NCBI GenBank assembly: GCA_015143295.1 | Contig: CM026565.1 | Coordinates: 30,884,052-30,948,051 of the forward strand | Direction: 5' to 3' | From: Tetracentron sinense | Taxonomy: Eukaryota; Streptophyta; Magnoliopsida; Trochodendrales; Trochodendraceae | Length of the DNA: 64,000 nucleotides | Shown here: piece by piece, positions 59,385 through 64,000 of the stretch | How the letters are laid out: each line of letters begins with the position of its first letter | Numbering within the stretch: the first letter of the stretch is position 1 | Made by a program: the position numbers and the translations under genes | Notes under the pieces: model-generated | Databases searched by the model: none | What the model saw: the letters and a program-made list of their open reading frames with translations, nothing else | What the model was told of the DNA's origin: nothing

Positions 59385-59545
59385 ATCCGAAGGCGTTGAA
59401 GTCTGAATCAACATCAAAGGCGTTAAAGCTTGAAACAATATCCAAAGGCGTTAGAGCCTGAAACAATATCCAAAGGCGTTAGAGCCTGAAATGATATCCG
59501 AAGGCGTTAGAGCCTGAAACAATATCCAAAAAGCGTTAGGACTTG
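59385..59545 (+). repeat. 28-bp minisatellite in the LTR
   Basis: Five to six units of AAAGGCGTTAGAGCCTGAAA plus CAATATCC repeat, with the first and last ones diverged. The conserved part is the GGCGTT word. Confidence 0.9.
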
Positions 59546-60148
59546 AATCTGTGCCAATAGCGTGAAAGGCGCAATAGTTTCATCTTTCATTAGTGACATA
59601 AAGGTAAAATTGTCATAAATGAGCAAAAAATCCTTTGTATGAACTAAAAACATAAGAGCTTAAAATCATTGATCATTAATGACTAGAATCATTTTTTATC
59701 AGATAAACATGGAATTCTGTTGACCAATTCCCAAAAGGATTTTAGTATGTGTAATATGCTAGAACGTCCTTTGAGCCACGTGTCATTATTTTATTGAATT
59801 ATGAACAACGTCCTTAAATTCAAAATTTCACAAATCAAATTTTTCAATAACCATCATCAACATTTTAGCCCCCTGTCTGTGAAGGCGCTTTTAGGCCTAA
59901 TCTTACTCTAAAAGCGTCTGAGCAGACAAACCATCATGACAAAAGGAGTTCATTAAATAATATACTATCATAAATTTGGCGTCTGAAAGAAACGTCTTTT
60001 CGGATCCTGCTTAAAATAGTTTTGCCACATTTATAGCCAATAAGATCATGTAGCCAGCCTGTCAAAGTCATTATGATCGTACCCCTTTTTTTTGAATTTT
60101 GAATCAAAACGTGCTCCTTGGAAACCGCATATCATAAATGTTTAATCA

Positions 60149-63100
60149 TTATAAAAGCAAATAATCAGTTCTTTATTGTTTTACTGTTCATCTTCTTCTT
60201 CGTGCAAGCATACTTTGAGGTTTTTATCTTTCCTCTGTGCTCGTGTTTTCATTGATCTTATTGTGGTTTTCAAGGATCTTCAATCTTTATTTGGATTTCC
60301 AGGACATCTTCTTAGAATTCTGGTGAGTCTTTGCTTCCTTACTTTTTTGTTTATCATTTCTATTTGATTGCTCATACTTATGCTTGCTGTTTTTTTTTTA
60401 TTATATTATTTTTCGTCATTGTAGAAATTTTGATCATCTGTAAATTATGTCATTTTATCTACTTTTTATTCTTTTATTGTTGTTATTATATGTATGTTAC
60501 TGTTTTTTTTTTTTTTTTGTTTCATCATTCATTTTCATCACCATTTTTTTTTAGAATACACTGTAATTTATTTATTTTTATTTCTGCAACTTTTACGCTT
60601 TCAGCTATGGCATCTTCTTCTCAAAAAAATATTTTAAGTAACGAATTTTGGGATTCAGCTATGCATCATTCCTGGGATACCGCTGTTCCTCCAGATGGAT
60701 GGTCATTGCCCTATGGTGACATCGATGGAACTAAAGGATTTTGTCCACCTCCTTTTGCTACTACTATGTTCAGAATAGAAAGAAAAGATTTCACGCTTTC
60801 TCAGGTTAATTTTAGTTCTCACAGCGGTTGTACCAAGGAGTGGACAGCTTGGTGTGATTATATACTCACTCACCCAGAGTATGGGCCAAAACTTCATGCA
60901 GCTGAGATTTTTAAAGCTATAGAGCTTTCGAAGGATTTTGAGATTAGGAAAGATACAGATAGTTTATCTCAGTTAGTTACTAGGTGGAACAGTCAAACTC
61001 ACACTTTTATTACTTCATGGGGAGAAATCACCCCTACTTTGGAAGATGTGATGGCGTTATGGAGATTACCTGTTTTCGGGAATAATGACATACAAGACAT
61101 TGTTTTGAGTAGAGAAGAGATAAAAGCGTCAAGACTTTTGCATGCTCTGGTTTGGGAATCGAGAGTAAATCCAGTTTGGGGAGCTTCAAAGGAGTCTCAT
61201 GCAAGGCGGCCAAATTTCTACGGCTGGGTACGCTATTTCTTCAGGGAGAAAGGTCCTGTGAACAAAGAGACAGGAGTCAGAGACTATCAATATGGAAAGG
61301 AGTACAAGTCTCCTTTAGAGTTGACAGCGTTCATCTGCATGTGGCTGTCTAGATATGTCTTTGAAGGCGCTCCTACTGACAAAGTTTTGGATAGATTATT
61401 TCCATTGGCTTTCCGCCTAGCTGACGGTCAGAGTTTCCCTCTTGGAATTTATTTTTTGGGAACTTTATACAAGAATTTAGATCAAATCCATAAGTGTCAG
61501 GCCTGGTCAGCAGGTTCTTTTCTCATAGAATCATTTGTTCATACCGCTTTTCTTCAAATGTGGTTATGGGAACGTTTTCCCGGTTATGCGCCTTCAGCTA
61601 GGCAGTTTTCTCCTTTGCAACCTGATGATACCGCTGTTGAAGATCTCCCAAGTCCAAGGGCATGGCGGTGGAGTAGTATTGCCAAAAGAAGGATGCGTTG
61701 ATCTTTGATTTTATTGACAAGGAGAAATGCTTCTGCTTCAGACCTTACATTGAACTTTCAAGAGGTATTGAAAGATTCTTTTATCATTCTGAGGAGCCTT
61801 TATCTTTCATAGGCATGAGTACTGAGGAGAGAGCAGAAGTTTCTTTGAAGGATCTTCACTGTTTTGCCATTTTGTCCAAATGTCATTTGATCGGTTTATA
61901 CAGCGTTGATGGCGGTAAAACCAACAGTTTCTGCCTTGAATCTTACAATCCTGATCGGTGTCTGAGGCAATTTGGGCTCGATCAAGGCGTTCCGGATGGT
62001 ACAGCTGAATCCTTTTCTCTAAAGAGAACCATGAAGGCTTTCATTCTGGAGAGTTGGTCCTTAAACTTAAGGCCATCTGTTGCCGGTTTTTACTTGGCTG
62101 GGGAGCATAGGATAGGCAGATGTACGAAGAACTACCAGCTTTTCTGGAAAGCTTGCATTGCTACCTTCAAAACCTTTGTTCAGGGTCCGCCAATGCTCAG
62201 TCAAACTGTTAATCTGGCTATGGACAAAGAGAAATGTCTGAAAGAGCCCCCTGGTGCAGGCAAGAAAAGGAAAGCGGTAGCTTCTCCTCACAAGAAATCT
62301 AAATCAAAACCCACTGCTGGAGGTTCTTCAGAAATCCGAGAGGAAAACATTACTCCTCCTCAACCTGCAATTATTACTGCTCCGAAGGCGGCTACTCCAA
62401 GAGCGCCTAGAATCAAAAAGATTGCAATAAAAAAGAAGGCACCTCCTTCTAAGAAGCGAAAGAGCCAATCAGTAAGCAAAGCTTTTTATAATTAAAGCAT
62501 TTTTCTTATTCATACGCTTTTCAATTTTTCATTTGTATAATTTTTTTTGTCACTTATATATATATATTTTTTCTTGATCTGCCACAGGATCCTTCTTCTG
62601 ATAGTGAAGATAACGAGCCTTTGATTGTGCGCAAGCAGAATCTTCAGACTCAACATGAGTTAGAAAGGACTGAAACCTCTTTTACTCAAAAAAAGAATAC
62701 AGCACCGCCTTCGGATGTTGGTACAGAAAGCTCTGGAAATCCAGTTACTCCAGTGGGACTCAGCATCCCTGAAGATAATGTTGCCGAAATTCCTTTCCCT
62801 CCATCGGCAGAAGCAAGGGTACAAGTTGAGACTTTGGCCAATGTTTGGCCTGAGAGTGAACCCAGTTCCTCTCCGCTTTCTCAAACGAAAGATCAATCTT
62901 CTAAAGCTTCTGTTGTTCGGAGAACTGCAAATCCTGCCAGAACTATTGACATAGCCAAGGCGTTAACATCTCTGAAGAGAATGAGATCGCAAGCTATCAA
63001 GGCAAAGTCACTTCTTCTGCAAAGGACAGCGCAATCTTCGTCACCTCTTATGATTGACGCTATCGATGATTCTGAAGGCGTAGGTTAGTAGCAGTTTTTT

Positions 63101-64000
63101 AAAAAATGTTTTATTAATATACATGCTCATATGCTTATTATTACAATCATTATAGTGCTCTAACAGTATGTTTTATTTTGAAGGCCCTTCTGAAAGCGTT
63201 CAAGCTGAAATACCAGAAAACATTGCTCCTGCAACAGTTGAGGTCTTTTCTGATGATCTTCCCAGAGACAAAAACGCTGTTGAGGCTGAAGTGCATAATT
63301 TTTTTGATGAAAGAGCTTCTGGAGTTGAAACCTCAGAACAGCTTATGGATGTGGACCCTCCTTCAGCCAGTGAGATAGCCTTTTTCTCTTCTGTGGTTCA
63401 AAACTCTGAGCAGCAGCCTTCTGAAGATCTTCCTGTAATCATATCAGAAACTTCTACTCCTCTTGACAACACTTCTTCTGTTGGTAAAAGCGCTCACACA
63501 CCGATATCTTCAACTGAGAACATCAATGTTCAAACGATTGCTTCTACTGAAAGCGTTATCATCGGCTTTCCAGAACAGTTTGTTGAGGAGGAGAATATTA
63601 ATGCTGAAACTGAAGTTGCTCCAAGAAGTATTCATGAAGATACTTCAGTCATTGGTTCCAGTATGGAGACCGCTTCTTCAGAATTGTCCGCTTTTGTGGG
63701 AATTTTTGTGAGTGAGGATGCTATTACTCCTTCCACTTCAACTGCGCTGACACCAACTGATTCATCGGATGAAATTTTAAGGCGTTATCCTGTATCTGAA
63801 AGCTCTCTTCCTTTATGGTCAGAAATAGTAAAGCGTTACAAGGATATAACTTCCTCTTGTTCTTTGAAGAACCCTATCATCAGGGCGGGCTGTATAGAAA
63901 CAGTGTGCTCTATCATTCGGAACATCAGAGATATCAAGCCTCATCTTACGCCTTTGAGGATGAAGACCTTTGAGGATTGGGGGCAGGAGCTGAAGGAGTT
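60149..64000 (+). pseudogene. Antisense plant mobile domain (PMD) gene inside the retroelement, runs off the window
   Basis: A TATA box (TTATAAAAG, 60149-60157) precedes a leader with a candidate intron at 60323-60604. The coding start is ATG 60607 (MASSSQKNILSNEFWDS). The first part is a plant mobile domain, an aminotransferase-like plant family found in host proteins such as MAIN/MAIL1 and in mobile elements. Landmarks are TPTLEDVMALWRLPVFG near residues 140-157, NFYGWVRYFF, LTAFICMWLSRYVF and FLQMWLWERFPGYAPSAR. A Lys/Pro/Ser-rich region follows (KKRKAVASPHKKSKSKP), then Ser/Glu-rich sequence. Candidate GT-AG introns lie at 62472-62587 and 63084-63183. The reading appears broken about once; otherwise it is well preserved, suggesting a young copy. 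The role of such genes in retroelements is unknown. A captured or domesticated host gene is the alternative. Confidence 0.7.

Larger units (their letters stand above)
58052..64000 (-). mobile_element. LTR retrotransposon fossil (probably Ty3/Gypsy Tat-like), minus strand, 3' end only
   Basis: Read on the minus strand, the right end of the LTR (TGTTGATGATGGTTATTG, plus coordinate 59862) directly follows a purine-rich tract with AGGGGGCTAAAA. This is how a 3' LTR follows its polypurine tract. The LTR then runs left to about 58052 (minus-strand end CCCCCTACA, inferred). It contains a TATA box (CCTATAAATAGAGG, near 58374-58387) and two minisatellites. The internal region extends right beyond the window, so gag, pol and the 5' LTR cannot be seen. 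An opposite-strand PMD gene lies in the internal region next to the 3' LTR, a place where Tat-lineage elements are known to carry extra open reading frames. Family and lower border are inferred. Confidence 0.55.

Overview
This window is nuclear DNA from a flowering plant, probably a eudicot; I cannot name the species. The evidence is spliced genes with GT-AG introns, plant-type protein families (PRMT10, DNMT2, an Agenet-ENT protein, plant mobile domain), and a dense mixture of plant transposons. Only about a fifth of the window is genic.

Layout. 1-2922: last four coding exons of PRMT10, a plant protein arginine methyltransferase whose 5' part lies outside the window. 2923-16747: an accumulation of repeats, with small foldback elements, a Helitron nested in a hAT-like element, and two large solo LTRs (3.2 and 2.6 kb) of one Ty3/Gypsy Tat-like family, one of them sitting inside another LTR. 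16748-22544: a complete ten-exon DNMT2 (tRNA cytosine-5 methyltransferase). 22545-25762: hAT-like and foldback elements. 26005-27395 (+) and 29551-31056 (-): two convergent, two-exon paralogues encoding small single-pass membrane proteins of unknown function. 31560-45000: a transposon-rich stretch with two nested solo LTRs, hAT elements with clear 8-bp target duplications, and a local 260-bp triplication. 45262-46961: a complete Agenet-ENT chromatin-reader-like gene. 46962-58051: mostly unrecognised sequence with hAT, SINE and foldback insertions. 58052-64000: one end of a minus-strand LTR retrotransposon. It shows a 3' LTR and polypurine tract, followed on the opposite strand by a spliced plant mobile domain (PMD) gene that runs off the window.

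The host genes show no operon-like or pathway relationship. PRMT10, DNMT2 and the Agenet-ENT protein all belong to families linked to methylation or chromatin, but the 14-kb and 22-kb gaps between them are filled with transposons and I treat the proximity as chance.

The most interesting signals are: (1) a conserved palindrome-centred core found inside short elements that have different ends and different target-site lengths, and part of which also lies inside a Helitron; (2) the antisense PMD gene in the retroelement, which shares a recurrent GCGTT motif with the LTR; (3) several clean nested insertions that allow relative dating.
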